64,000 nucleotides of DNA from Saururus chinensis (taxonomy: Eukaryota; Streptophyta; Magnoliopsida; Piperales; Saururaceae). Shown in pieces: positions 37,769 to 49,208 of this stretch. The position numbers and the translations under genes were made by a program. The notes under the pieces were generated by a model. That model searched no databases, was not told the DNA's origin, and worked only from the letters and a program-made list of their open reading frames with translations. The DNA is taken from positions 25,169,014 through 25,233,013 of the forward strand of contig CP141144.1 in assembly GCA_035235625.1 (NCBI GenBank), in the 5' to 3' direction. The first letter of the stretch is position 1. The number at the start of each line of letters is the position of its first letter.

Positions 37769-38890
37769 AAGAGGGGAGATTGAAAGAACAAATGAGGCAT
37801 ATGTGTTATAGATTAATTGATTTCGATAAACAAAACAATATCAAAACACGATGTACATTGTTAGTCTTAAGTTCTAATTAGATTAATATTGTGATCAAGT
37901 TAAATTTAGAATTAAAAGTCTTGAAAAATTAGAGCATATATGTTCTAAAGTTTCAAGGGATGAAGGCTATTATACATGCTAGAGTTCAAAGGTGAATTAT
38001 ACATACTCATACACAAATAATAGTTAGGAGCATTTTTTTAGTGTTTTAGGAAAATATGGTGAAAAATATCAAAATTATAAATTAAAGATCAATAAGTTTT
38101 GAGTACACTGTCTGAAGGATTGATCACTTAATGACTTAGTTTTAATTTTTCTACCTGAGGGATAAAATAATCAACTGCATGGGTAAAAGATTGATCTCTC
38201 TATGATTTCGTTCAAACATAAAGGATGAATGATCGATCGCCTAAAAAAATGATCGATCATTTCATGATCTAGTTGCCTAGTTTAGGATTCCGAAATAGAG
38301 TTATTTTCAAGTTGAGTTATTTTAACCCTAGCATATTTTAGTCTATAAAAGGCCTAAGCATGAATGAAATAGAAGAAAGGTAAACCATTATTTGAGAAGA
38401 AAATAGGGAGAGACTTTTCTTAGATTTTTTTTTTAATCACTATAGTGTTTTAGGGGAAAATTCTTATAGGTGAGATTGCTTTGATTAATATGAATTGAAG
38501 AAAGTGGTTGCACATCACATCAAACACAAATCGAATTGCTGTAGATTTCTTCATCAATGAGTGATTAGAGAAACTAAAAGGAGAATCAAGAATAAAAGGA
38601 GTAGTTGATTAAGGAGCTAGAAGAAGAGTACGGAATGCAAAGATGAAAAACTTCAAAAGTTTGAATGAGAAGAAATTTGAAAGTCAACAACAAAGAATAC
38701 TAAACAAAGAAAAATTATTTTTGGTTGTGTCAAATTAAGAAGTTAGTTGGTTATTATCAGTCTTGTAAGTTATTGGTATGTAGTGAATTGATTGGCTTGT
38801 TGAGGCTACCGTAATTTTTTACCCTTTTTTTTTAAAAAATAAAAATTACTATGTGATGCTTGCATGATTTTGTAGATAATTAACTGATAA
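37769..38890 (+). repeat. Polypurine tract and copia-type LTR, plus strand
   Basis: 'aagaggggagat' is followed by TGAAAGAAC at 37781, the usual copia junction. TATA-like 'ctataaaagg' lies at 38343-38352. GATCGATC motifs occur near 38233 and 38253. The 3' end is not clear. Orientation is opposite to the LTR at 31890-33009. Confidence 0.5.
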
Positions 38891-41800
38891 ATTCACTAGT
38901 GGTTACATTTAGAATTTTGATTTAGTTTTCATTATATAAAAACTCTATTCAAACATGACCATATCATTTAAATCTAATTTTGTTTAACGTATTAATTTTA
39001 GGAGAAAAACAATACCATGATATATTAGATTTATATGTTAGATTTATGATAGATACTAAACTCTCACCAACGTTCTTAAAGGTGACAACTCACTCAGTAA
39101 AGGAGAAAACGAACTTATATAATGCAAGCTTAATCTGGACTAAGATTTTGGGTGGGTCCGCTTTGTGTTGCCCCGAGCATGTTTAGGTTTCGCAGAGGCC
39201 CTCATCTGAGCTCATCGTCAATGCCAAGTGGTTTTCCATCAAATTTAGACACAGACCTCTGAGCTGTTATTTTCAAATTTCTGCAGCAACAAAATTACAT
39301 GGGATACTTATCTTTTGAGCCTACTGCGGACTTCATTTTACAAATTCGAAAGAGACTTATCTTGCGTTCAAGTGGGTCTGACATTCCAAGACACTTTCAA
39401 GATTTGTGATTGCACCGTGGAAGAGGTCACAACTGTTTGTCGTTCTTTCCTTCTGGTTCTACCAGACATGTATGCTGCTATCACAAAAGGGAACTTTATG
39501 TGGACCAAACTGCTTTTGAGTTGGCTATTTGTCCATTTCAGTGTGCAAGAGCTTATTAGTGCATTTGTCTTATTTGGTAACCTCCCTCCCGCCCGCTGAA
39601 GCTAGCTGTGTCACATGGTTCCTATGGTGGGTGCTTTTCCAATCCTTGTTTCAACAACTGACTGATTGTTATGGAGTTTACAAATTGGATCTTCCTCAAG
39701 CCGGATCCAGTTCTACCTCAATTGGGTCCTACCTTATCTGCACATTTGTACCAGCTTGGGATTGGCTACCTTGGCCTGGCCCAATCCTCTAGCTTGGTCT
39801 AATCTCTAAGCTCATTCCTCATGGACCTGCTTGTCAGCATAATGAACTGGATGAATTTGGCTGGCTTTGGCCCTGGTCTGCTCCGGTGTGGTCCTCTCCC
39901 TTGTTGTGGGCTTCCAACTGTAGCTCATCCTGCCACACCATCAGTGCGTGCAAATGCTACATTATCATGGGGTTCTTTAACTTACCCAAGTGCCAAGATT
40001 TAAGGTCGCTGATGAAGGCCACCTCGAGGTGTTCTCCCCATGCAAGAAAGCGGGCATCGATGGCTTGGTCCCTGTGCAAGTCCCTTCCCTGGCCCACGCC
40101 ACCACACAGTGTTGAGTGCTGCGCGGCCCCAGCAGCTCATTCTGGAAGCGTCCAGAATGGGCACATAAAGGAGTCCTATTTTGTTTTGTTTTTCGTATTT
40201 ATTTCAACAATGCCAACTCTCTGTCATAATAATAATAAAAAGTCTCGCTGCGGAGAAGAGAAAACTGTCATCTAGAACTTATCTTTAAAGCAGTGTTTCC
40301 ATCCATCGATGCAAATTTGAATAAGCTTTCTTTTTTTTCTTACGAAAATTTGGACAAGTTGAATATTAGTATAGAAAAATGCTCATGCGTGATGTGTTAC
40401 GTCATGCCATCTTAGGCATTGTTTGATAATTGGCCCTCTTAAATTAAAATTTTTCGGAAGGATGATATGAAACTTAACGTCAGTTCTTTAATATATGCGA
40501 ATAGTTAATAAGTGCCTTGATGCGGCTGCTTAGAGGGCAGATGGGTTCTCTGTCCCCCTACTGTCCTGTTTACACGATCGCAATCGCGTAGATGACATGC
40601 GTTGGTTGCATATGCGTCGGCGCATATTAACGGGACTTAATATATTATTATCATCTAATTAATGTATTTGACATGTAAAATACAAACCAGACCTTCAGCT
40701 TCTCATGCATGCCCACTAGTTGGAGAAGAGTTGAATAGCTTCGGGCTCATGTGTCACTTTGGGCCTTAAAAGAGTCTGATAATAGTCTTTAACAACTCCA
40801 GCTTGCCCACCAAACATGGCGTATAGTATAACATTTTTTTATCTTGGCATGCTTTTCTTCTTTATTTTTATGCTTTGGTAGTCAGTCTAATTTGAGGGAA
40901 GCTGCTGTCACTATTTCGTATTCCATACCTTTAAAGATAAGATAAAGATGGTTCATGGTTGACAGAAGGATATTTATACAGAACCATCTTTAGTCGGCTA
41001 AGTTGTGGTTGACAGAACCATCTTTAATGGAGATGGTTAGCTGTTGCTTTCATTTATCCTAAGAGATAATTATCGTGAGCCAGTGAAGTAATTTAATTTA
41101 AAAAGCGCCATTAAAATGCAACAACCACATTCCACATATACTATTGTTCTCAGTGATGCCGATGGGGATGAGAATGTAACGGGTGCCCTACCTTTCACCC
41201 TTAACATAGCTAGAGATAATGCTTAGACGTGTATTGCTTATGCTTGAGGTATATGTGTTTGCTTTCCTGTTAATTATTTTGTTTGTTTAAAGTTTAAATT
41301 AGGGAAGGATTTTTTATGCTCCCTTTTAACAATGAGCCTAGCATAAGGAATGCATGAGAGCCATTAATATTTGAAATGATGTCACACATAATAGCACACG
41401 TTAGCGTCAATGCTAACATGCGCTAGCGTCTGCATCATCGATCTCATAGATGAATGATTCACATACGTTTCTTACATTTGACTCATTATCATAGTAAAGA
41501 ATTAAAAATGATTCCTTAAATTAGATAACAACAAATTTATAATTTTGTAGTATAAGGTATGATACTCCCTATATCTCATATTAATAGCTCTATTTAGTTT
41601 TTTAAAAAAAATTAATTTTTATTTTGAAAATATAAATGGAACCGAATATATAATAGTAGGGAGAAAGTGAGAGGGGGAGAACTTATGGTCCTCCCATTTA
41701 CGCCCTTCAGGCACACATTAGTGCATGTCTTTGTAACATTGACATGCGGTAGCTAATGTGTGCCCCGTTAATCCTAATGATCGATTACTCATTTAAAGTG

Positions 41801-42340
41801 GAGGATATCTTTACGAAAACCAAAAGTTATTTCGTTAGGAGGAGAGCTCCTAGGTGGGATCAAAAACATTTTGACCTACTTCATAATTTACAACTACTTC
41901 CAATATAGGCTACATGATCATTACACATTCATTCTCATATATAGTTCATAATTTTTCATTTCGCCTCTTGACTCTCACAAAGCTATAATAAATTATCCCT
42001 TTAAGTCATAAAAAAATAAACCCCCAAGATGTTAGTGTATACTGCAATGCTTTAACTCTTGTAATTTCCAGATACCCTCTCTACAATTTATTTGCTGTCA
42101 ACGTTATACAATGTTATAAATGATTTTTTTAAAAAACAAGGCAAGTGCCAATTATAAATATGAAGTACTTTATAGACTATGAACCTATAAAAATCATGCA
42201 AGATAAGATATTTTATGTGAAAATTTTAATGACCATGTCTTTATTATCTATTTACTCACATTGTCTTTGTGATCTATTATCTTTATTTTCATGGTACAAC
42301 ATAAAACCTCGAATTATATTATCCAATGTTCAAGAACTCA
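38890..42340. other. Region without a recognisable gene
   Basis: Several plus-strand open frames (39315-39599, 39529-39792, 39886-40275) lie in a less AT-rich stretch at 39040-40270. They could be a decayed gene, but I recognise no family, and the frames overlap without a consistent splice pattern. A MITE-like 'actccctatatctcatatta' end lies near 41567. At 40940-41050 the phrase 'acagaaccatctttaatgg' recurs in diverged form. Nothing else is supported. Confidence 0.35.
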
Positions 42341-42800
42341 AGACTAGGTTCAAAACTTAATGATTGTAGTATTTTGTTCTATCTTATGGGACACACATGT
42401 TTAGGTTTTATTTCATTTTTATTTTATTTTTATATTGATTTTCTTCATAGGGTTTGAATAAAAAAACAAAAATAAAAAAAAAATGCTCAAAAACAACCAA
42501 ACGAACTTTCTTTTACCTTTCTTTGTTTTTGATGTGTTTAGCTCTTATTTGTATATAACACACGCGTGAAGTAGGTGAAGATAAGATATTGAGAGATTCT
42601 CATGAGGAAGTGGTTCCTTTGTGGTATTCTATGTATGGACACTTTTTGCTCATTGTGGAATGTTTAATAGGTTGGATGAGGTCGCGTGGGTTTTACCACA
42701 TAAAAATTGTGTATGTGCTTTGTTATTACTTATTTATATTTCTTTCCACATGATAATTAATTTACTTAGATGCATAATCTATTGATGAAATTTTCTAGGG
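42340..42800 (+). repeat. Copia-type internal fragment
   Basis: The passage with 'ggttttatttcatttttatt', 'gaataaaaaaacaaaaata' and 'caaaaacaaccaaacgaa' parallels 36110-36230. It is probably the same retroelement family. Confidence 0.4.
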
Positions 42801-42929
42801 TTAATTAGTGAAAGTAATACCCTTTAAAATGGTAAAAGAAATCTCACCCTACCCGACTGATAGCGGGTCCCATAAAGAAATTTCAAGTTCTAGTGCAACA
42901 GTTTTGACCGCTTCAGATCGGTTGTGCCA

Positions 42930-42955
42930 CACTCCCACCGGGGTGGGTGGGAGTG
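42930..42955. repeat. Perfect 10-bp hairpin in a GC-rich leader
   Basis: CACTCCCACC (42930-42939) and GGTGGGAGTG (42946-42955) are exact inverse complements around a 6-base loop. The hairpin opens the GC-rich stretch that precedes the mobile-domain/Ulp1 gene. Confidence 0.75.
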
Positions 42956-43116
42956 CCCAATCAAAGGAATACACGTCACCGAGTGGGTTGAAGCAACGGG
43001 TTAATCGGTGACCTGGGTGAAGAGCGGGATTCATGTGATTGCCGATGAGGCTGGGATATTCTTCGGAGCCAGGCCAGGCCAGGCCAGTGGAGTGCTCTTC
43101 ACAGAACCTGTTCGCT

Positions 43117-43433
43117 CAGAATTCCCGCTCTCACCTACTAACTAGAGAAGAGGCGATCGGAGGAGCCGGTATGCAACTCACCCAGCCCGGTGCTCCCGCT
43201 CCCACCCGATGACCAGAGAAGCGGTGGTCGACGCCAGAGAAGAGTTCTTAGGCAGCAATATTCTCAGAGGCACGACCGATGCACTCAGAACTCCCGCTCT
43301 CACCCACTGACCAGAGAAGAGGCGATAGGAGGACATTGTTCCACTCACCTAGCCCGGTGCTCCCGCACCCACCCGGTGACTAGAGAAGCGGCGATCGACG
43401 CCGGAGAAGAGTTCTCAGGCAGCAATATTCACA
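43117..43433 (+). repeat. Tandem duplication, period 169 bp, GC-rich
   Basis: Unit 1 (43117-43285) and unit 2 (43286-43433) share 'cccgctctcacc', 'agagaagaggcgat', 'agcccggtgctcccgc', 'gacgcc...agaagagttct' and 'aggcagcaatattc'. Open frames through them carry no recognised domain. Confidence 0.85.
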
Positions 43434-43601
43434 ACCACCGTCTTTCTGTTTGTCTCCTGATTTCTGATTCCCGTTCGACGGTCGAAACTTCATATCGTTG
43501 AGGTACAACAAACGAACTTCATTTGCAGATGTGCGTATGTATTTTTTATTTTGTCTCTATCCATCATTCCAGTGGAAAAAAAGGAACTTTGATTGTTTTT
43601 C

Positions 43602-43796
43602 TGTTCCATTTTCTTTCACGGACAACTTCTGGGTTTTCATTGTTCCGCATTGTGTTTACTGCGCGCCCAAGTGACTGCTCCATCCCAGATTCTTTATGTT
43701 CCATTTTCTTTCACAGACAATTTCTGGGTTTTAATTTTTCCGCATTGTGTTTACTGCAAGCTTCGGTAAACAACTGCATCCTAGATTCTTTAAAGA
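43602..43796 (+). repeat. Tandem duplication, period 95 bp
   Basis: Both copies start 'tgttccattttctttcac' (43602 and 43697) and include 'ccgcattgtgtttactgc' and a 'ccnagattcttta' tail. T-rich composition suits a transcribed leader or intron. Confidence 0.85.
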
Positions 43797-44229
43797 ATAG
43801 AAAACTGGATTTTTTGCTTTTTACCACATTTCTCTCCACCTACATTTCATTTGTTTGCATATTTTGATCAGCTTTCTTTTAGCTTACCACGCTTCTATAT
43901 GTCGGAGAGAAGAAACTGCACATGCGCTGTGTTTATTTTTATTTTTGAATTTGAAGTCCTAGACCGCCAAAGTGAGGCATTTTCGTCTCCTGCAAATCAA
44001 AATTATGTTGTCCAAAGCCTCTTCTCTGTTTTGATTTTTCCAGGAAAAATAGTGTCTTTTCCACTTGGAATTTTTTGTTGCCTGTCTACTGATGATTGTG
44101 AACACCTAATGGTTTCATTTCTCATGTTCACGAAACCTGCCATGCATAAAAGCATTTCAGAGTGTCCCCTTTGTCTTCTCTTTATATCAACTAAATGCTT
44201 ACCGATGATTTTGATGCTTTCAATTTATA

Positions 44230-45200
44230 TAAGCCTTGGAGCAATATTGTTCCAACTTGGAGCAATATTGCATCAACATTGGAGCAATATTGCTGTAGGG
44301 TTGGAGCAATATTGCTCCAACTTGGAGCAATATTGCATCAACATTGGAGCAATATTGCTATAACCTTGGAGTAATGTTGCTCCAACATTGGAGCAATATT
44401 GCATTAACCTTGGAGCAATATTGCTCCACTATTGGAGCATTATTGCTCCAACCTGAAATGTTCGATGATTTTGATGCCTTTAATTTATATAAGTCTTGGA
44501 GCAATATTGCTTCAAGCTCCAAGATTGCTCCAACCTTGAAGCAATATTGCTCCAACCTTGGAACATTGCAGAGTCCCATTTGTCTTCTCTTTGTATCAAC
44601 TAAATGCTTACCATATAATATCATTTTAACCCCAAATGTTCGATGATTTTGATACCTTTAAATGTTCGACGATTTTGATGTCTTAAACTATTCGATGATT
44701 TTGATGTCTTAAACTATTCGATGATTTTGATGTCTTTAATTTATATAAGCCTTGGAGCAATATTGCTATAGGGTTGGAGCAATATTGCTCCAACCTTGGA
44801 GCAATATTGCTACACCGTTGAAGCAATATTGCTCCAACCTAAAATGTTCATTAATTTTGATGCCTTTAATTTATATAAGTCTAGGAGCAATATTGTTGTA
44901 GGGTTGGAGCAATATTACATCAACATTGGAGTTGCTACAACGTCGGAGCAATATTTCTCAAACATGAAATGCAATATTGCTACACCGTCAGAGCAATATT
45001 GCTCCAACATGAAATGTTCGATGATTTTGATGCATTTAATTTATATAAGTCTTAGAGCAATATTGCATCAACCTTGGAGCAATATTTCTCCAACCTTGGA
45101 GCAATATTGCAACACCGTAGGAGCAATATTGTTACACCTTAGGAGCCATATTGCTCCAACCTTGCAACAATATTGATGCAAGGATTGAGCAATATTGCTA
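44230..45200. repeat. Palindromic tandem array 1 (TTGGAGCAATATTGCTCCAA units)
   Basis: About 25 copies of a 21-22-bp unit are present, many being the perfect 20-bp palindrome TTGGAGCAATATTGCTCCAA, others with a changed right half such as GCATCAAC or GCTATAGG. Blocks of the array are separated four or five times by a second phrase, 'gttcgatgattttgatgcc' plus 'tttaatttatataagtc', so there is a higher-order unit of about 100-250 bp. All three frames stay open through much of it and give Leu-Glu-Gln-Tyr-Cys type repeats. I read those as by-products of the repeat, not proteins. Confidence 0.9.
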
Positions 45201-45702
45201 CAATTGTAAATTATAATTGCTAATAATTCTTGACAACATTATAACTTTTTCAATGTGCTTTTTGATGTTTCAAGAACAGTGTCTTCACTATAGTCAGGCT
45301 TCCTTTTGTTGAATACCTATCATGACAAATAAATCAAGTAGGTTTTTTTAATCCCTAAGTTTAAAATGATTGTGGATGTTGTTGATGTACTAATATTAAT
45401 GCTTATGCATTAGGATTATTACTCTTATTATAGCAATATTTTAAATGTTAATCCTATTATCAATAATTGAATTATATGCAACATTTTAAAGACATTATTG
45501 CTACACCATTTCTGCATTATTGGTAATTTTATAGCACACTAGCTAAAAATGTTGAAGCATTATTTCAGCTATACTCATACTATCTTGAATTTGATGCCAA
45601 TGTATATTTTAAATATTGCTATGTTATTTACGGGGTTATATTCAACACTTTTATTATACGTATATGTACCTTCTTACTAATACTTAGATATGTATTGATG
45701 CA

Positions 45703-48700
45703 GAATATCTTGAATTGAAGAAGAGGGGCTCAGACCTTGGAGGAGGATCAGGAAGAAATAGGTGAGAGTCATTGAAAGTCCCTTGTTTCCCCTCGGGACT
45801 AGCAAAGTCAGTGAACATATTGTCTACCTTCCCAGAGTTGAAGACTTTTTTTAGCCAAACCCCCTTCATCCAATTGTTAGACGCCAGTAACATCGTTTGT
45901 CAGGCATCACTCTTTGAAGTAATTTTGGGTTATTGGACTGAGGACCAACCTGGGGTCACATTCAATGGATGCAGAGTGGACTTCACAGTGGAGGATGTGG
46001 CCCTCATTACTGGCCTAAAGAAGGGGGGCGATCAGGTGGTCTTCACCCAAGAAAGGGAGGAGAGGGGTGCGTATTGTAAGCATCGTTTTGGGAAGAAGCA
46101 GGTTACAAGATATGAAATTGAGAAGACCATGGACGTTTTAACTGCCATGACCGACCCTACATCGGTGGAGGATTGTGCAAGAACGATCATCTTGCACATC
46201 TTCTCATGCCTCCTATTTCCTCAGACCCACACCGTGGTCAAGAACGCGTTAATTGACCTGGTGGAAGACATGGGCAACCTCCATCGATATGACTGGCCTC
46301 AAGCTATTTGTGAATTTTTAGTGGTCTCAGCCTCAACCTTCCATAGGAAGATTGTGTCAAAGGAGGCAGGCAAGTCTGAGGGCTATGGATCATTGATTGG
46401 AGCAGCATTTGTCCTACAAGTATGTTATACTTGCTACATAATTGGATTTACATGATTACATAGGAGTTACAAAAGGCTAATTTTTATCTTTTATATGTTA
46501 TAGGTTTGGGTGTTTGAGCATTTTAAGATGTTCATATCCCCTATGCCGCAGAAGCTGCCCCGATTTGCCAAGTGGCCAAATTGTGGCATGGTAAAGGGGG
46601 AAAAAGAGACTAAGCACCACAGGTTGGTGGGCAAATATGCACAAATGTTTAAATTTCTGAGACCAGAAGAGGTAATAGGACACTATTTTTTATATTGAAA
46701 TGTTTGAGTTTTTAAAAACTGTTCAACTTTTTAGTTTATTGAACTTTGCATGCTAAATAATTGTGCATATGTTGACCACAGGTTCTATCTGTGTTGGTTC
46801 CTGCTGCGAATGAGGTATATCTCATTGAAGGGGCAGGAAAAGCCTTGAAAAAAAGGATGGTAGGAATGGGAGTTGGGGCGCCAGTAAAGGCAATTGGTGG
46901 AGGAAAGTTGGTCCTGAAGTCAGCACTAGATAATAAGGCCTCTGCACTTGGAGTTGTGCATACTTCCATGCATATATTGGAGGAGGAGGGCTACTGTACT
47001 GCCCATCTACATGGTGTCATGGACACCATTTCAGAAAAAATTTTGACATTTAAAAACATGGCCAATCAGCTGGTTAAGAGGCCAACAAAGAAGATGAGGC
47101 ATACCTCCCCTGCAGCAACGGATGATGAGGAAGTTGGTGAAGTAGTTGATGATGACGATGGAGATAATAATGATGATAATGGATGTGATGGTGGGGAGGA
47201 GGGAGGGGAAGAGGGGGAAGAGGCAGAGGAAGAGCAAGGAGATGAGGAAGAGGGGGGAAGAAGGAGGAGAGGAGGCAGAAGAGGGAGAAGGAGGAGAGGA
47301 GGCAGAGGGGGAGTAGGAGGAGAGGAGGCAAAGAGGGGAGAAGGAGGAGAGGAGGGGAGAGCGGCTGAGGGAAAGGGGGAGAGGAGCAAGGAGAAGATAA
47401 GAAAGAGGAGGGAGGAGGAGAGGAGGCAGAGGGGGAGAGGCAGGAGAGGAGGGGATAGTGGATGAGGGAAAGGGTGGAGAGGAGCAAGGGGAGGATAAGA
47501 GAGAGGAGGGAGAAGGTGGAGAGGAGGCAGAGGGGGGAGAGGCAGGAGAGGAGGGGAGAGCGGATGAGGAAAAGGGGGGAGATGAGCAAGGGGATGATAA
47601 GAGAGAGGAGGGACCAGGTGGGGAGGAGAGAACGAATGACGAGGAGGGAAAGGGGGAGGGAGATAAAGAGGGTCTCACTTTAAAAAGACCTCTCCGGTTA
47701 GAATATAAAAGCAAGAAGTATGAGACCCCTTTTACACAAGAGACTAAAAGGACGACGAGGGAGAAGAAGGAAATCACTGTAAATAAGGAGGCCGCAACCA
47801 TTTTAGTTTCTTCTTCCCAAGTCTAAGCTAAGCAAGCATCCCTATCATCCCTCACCAGCCATTGAAGATTATCTTATGCAGTCCTCTATCCAATTTATGT
47901 AATCGAGATCAAGAAACTATTAAAAAATTCATTACAGATAGGAGTCATTCTGTGGTGGGTGTCGGTGTTGCTGACAATGACTTAGTGGATATGTTGAAGG
48001 CGGAGTACATCTCTTCTAATATAAGACTTTACTTTCTATCTATTTAAATCTTAAGTATTCAATACTAATTTTATATTAATTGATGCTTTGTTGTATGTAG
48101 GTAATAGATGCTTACATGTATATGCTACAACAAAGGGCCTCCAAATCAACTGGAAACGCCTTCCCCAAATGCCACTTTGGGAGCTTTGCATTGCAATTTT
48201 ATTTTGCCAAGGTATGGTCCAAAGTCTAATATTTATGTATTGGATTAAGTTAGTATATGGACTAAGTCACATCCATGCCAATTGCAATTGAAGGTTATGG
48301 CAAAGGATGCAATGGAGGAGCTAGCAACCTCTTGTTTTGGAGCGGAAAAAGAATGTCCTGACTTCATCTTTATACCAATGTGTGACAATGCACATTTTCA
48401 CTTGTTGGTCGTAGATGTTGACAAGACTGAAGTGAAATGGTATGATTCCATGCCTAGGTACGGCCATAAGAAACGGCATCCTAATGTGAGAAAACTGGTG
48501 AGTGATTGTATGATTAAGAGAAACTTTTATATTTAAACAATTGATTTGAAACTAATTCGGCAAATATGTGAATGATAGATGGAAAGCATTGGAATATTTC
48601 TTGAGGAGCACCTTAAGGTACCTCAAGCTAAATAGTGGAAGATCGTTAGTAAGAAGGGACCATACCAATCCAATGGGGTTGATTGTGGGTTCTTCCTCAT

Positions 48701-48917
48701 GCGTACTATATATTTCATTAGTTCTGGTTTGTCAGTTGATTATACTCAGGTATAATGGGGTTGATAAGATATATGGGTCAACTACATTTTTTTGTTATTC
48801 CTTCAGTCAAAATGGGATACTAACAAATTTATTTGTTTCAAATTTTTTTAGGAAGATATCTCTCAGCAATTGAGACTTGGAATGGCTGCAGAGATCCTAA
48901 GAGGCTCTATTGATTGA
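45703..48917 (+). pseudogene. Transposon-type DUF1985/plant mobile domain-Ulp1 cysteine protease gene, decayed
   Basis: Exons follow GT-AG rules: about 45703-46419, 46504-46671, 46782 to about 47826, a piece around 47890-48000, 48101-48211, 48294-48497, 48579-48749 and 48852-48917. The N-terminal half (ILGYWTE, GCRVDFTVEDVALITGL, DWPQAICEFL, VWVFEHF) fits the DUF1985 mobile domain. A purine-rich, Glu/Gly-rich linker follows. The C-terminal half is a C48 (Ulp1/SUMO-protease-like) domain: VIDAYMYML, then catalytic His in HFHLLVVDV, Asp in WYDSMP, and Gln and Cys in PYQSNGVDCGFF. Breaks are a TGA at 45763-45765, a frame change inside the linker and a TAG at 48633-48635. The splice donor after about 48000 is not clear. 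Such fusions are typical of MULE-type and other plant transposons; cleavage of SUMO-like tags is assumed from the family. Confidence 0.75.
47190..47690 (+). repeat. Purine-rich low-complexity tract inside the mobile-domain/Ulp1 gene
   Basis: The plus strand is almost entirely G and A in GAGGAG/GGGGAG repeats for 500 bp, with diverged copies of 'gaggaggcagaggggg' type units. In frame it codes for Glu/Gly, then after a one-base shift for Arg/Gly, with the Glu/Gly frame open again to 47826. On the minus strand it gives a long Ser/Pro/Leu frame that is only a shadow. Such tracts slip easily, which explains the frame change. Confidence 0.85.
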
Positions 48918-49208
48918 GTATGAGTCTTTATGGTGATGGTGAGAACCTTAAATTGTATGTAAAAAATCATCTCTAGTTCATGTAAAATGTTTTTGAACAT
49001 TGAACATTTGGGTTGTTAAAAAAAGTTTTTTATATCTTTTATCAAAACTCAAATTCTTCTATCTCAGGTACATTAAGGAGGCAAAGCAATGGAATGGAAC
49101 TAAGTTCTAGGTACACTATCCTTGAAAAGTTTATATTTGGCCTATGGAGAATCCATATCTCACCTCGTACTCTAATGCTTGATTAAACTGTCCCTTTTTA
49201 TTATTGCA

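Noticed and set aside
39315..40275. A run of overlapping plus-strand open frames that could be a gene
   Set aside because: No conserved motif, no consistent splice sites and no recognised family; kept only as an unassigned region.
44230..45200. Long repetitive open frames with Leu-Glu-Gln-Tyr-Cys type repeats in array 1, and similar ones in array 2
   Set aside because: All frames on both strands stay open because the 21-22-bp palindromic unit lacks stops. There is no start context, splice structure or known family.
47031..47801. A 256-residue Ser/Pro/Leu-rich open frame on the minus strand
   Set aside because: It is the complement of the purine-rich tract in the mobile-domain/Ulp1 gene. It has no domain, and its composition is dictated by CTC/CCT repeats.
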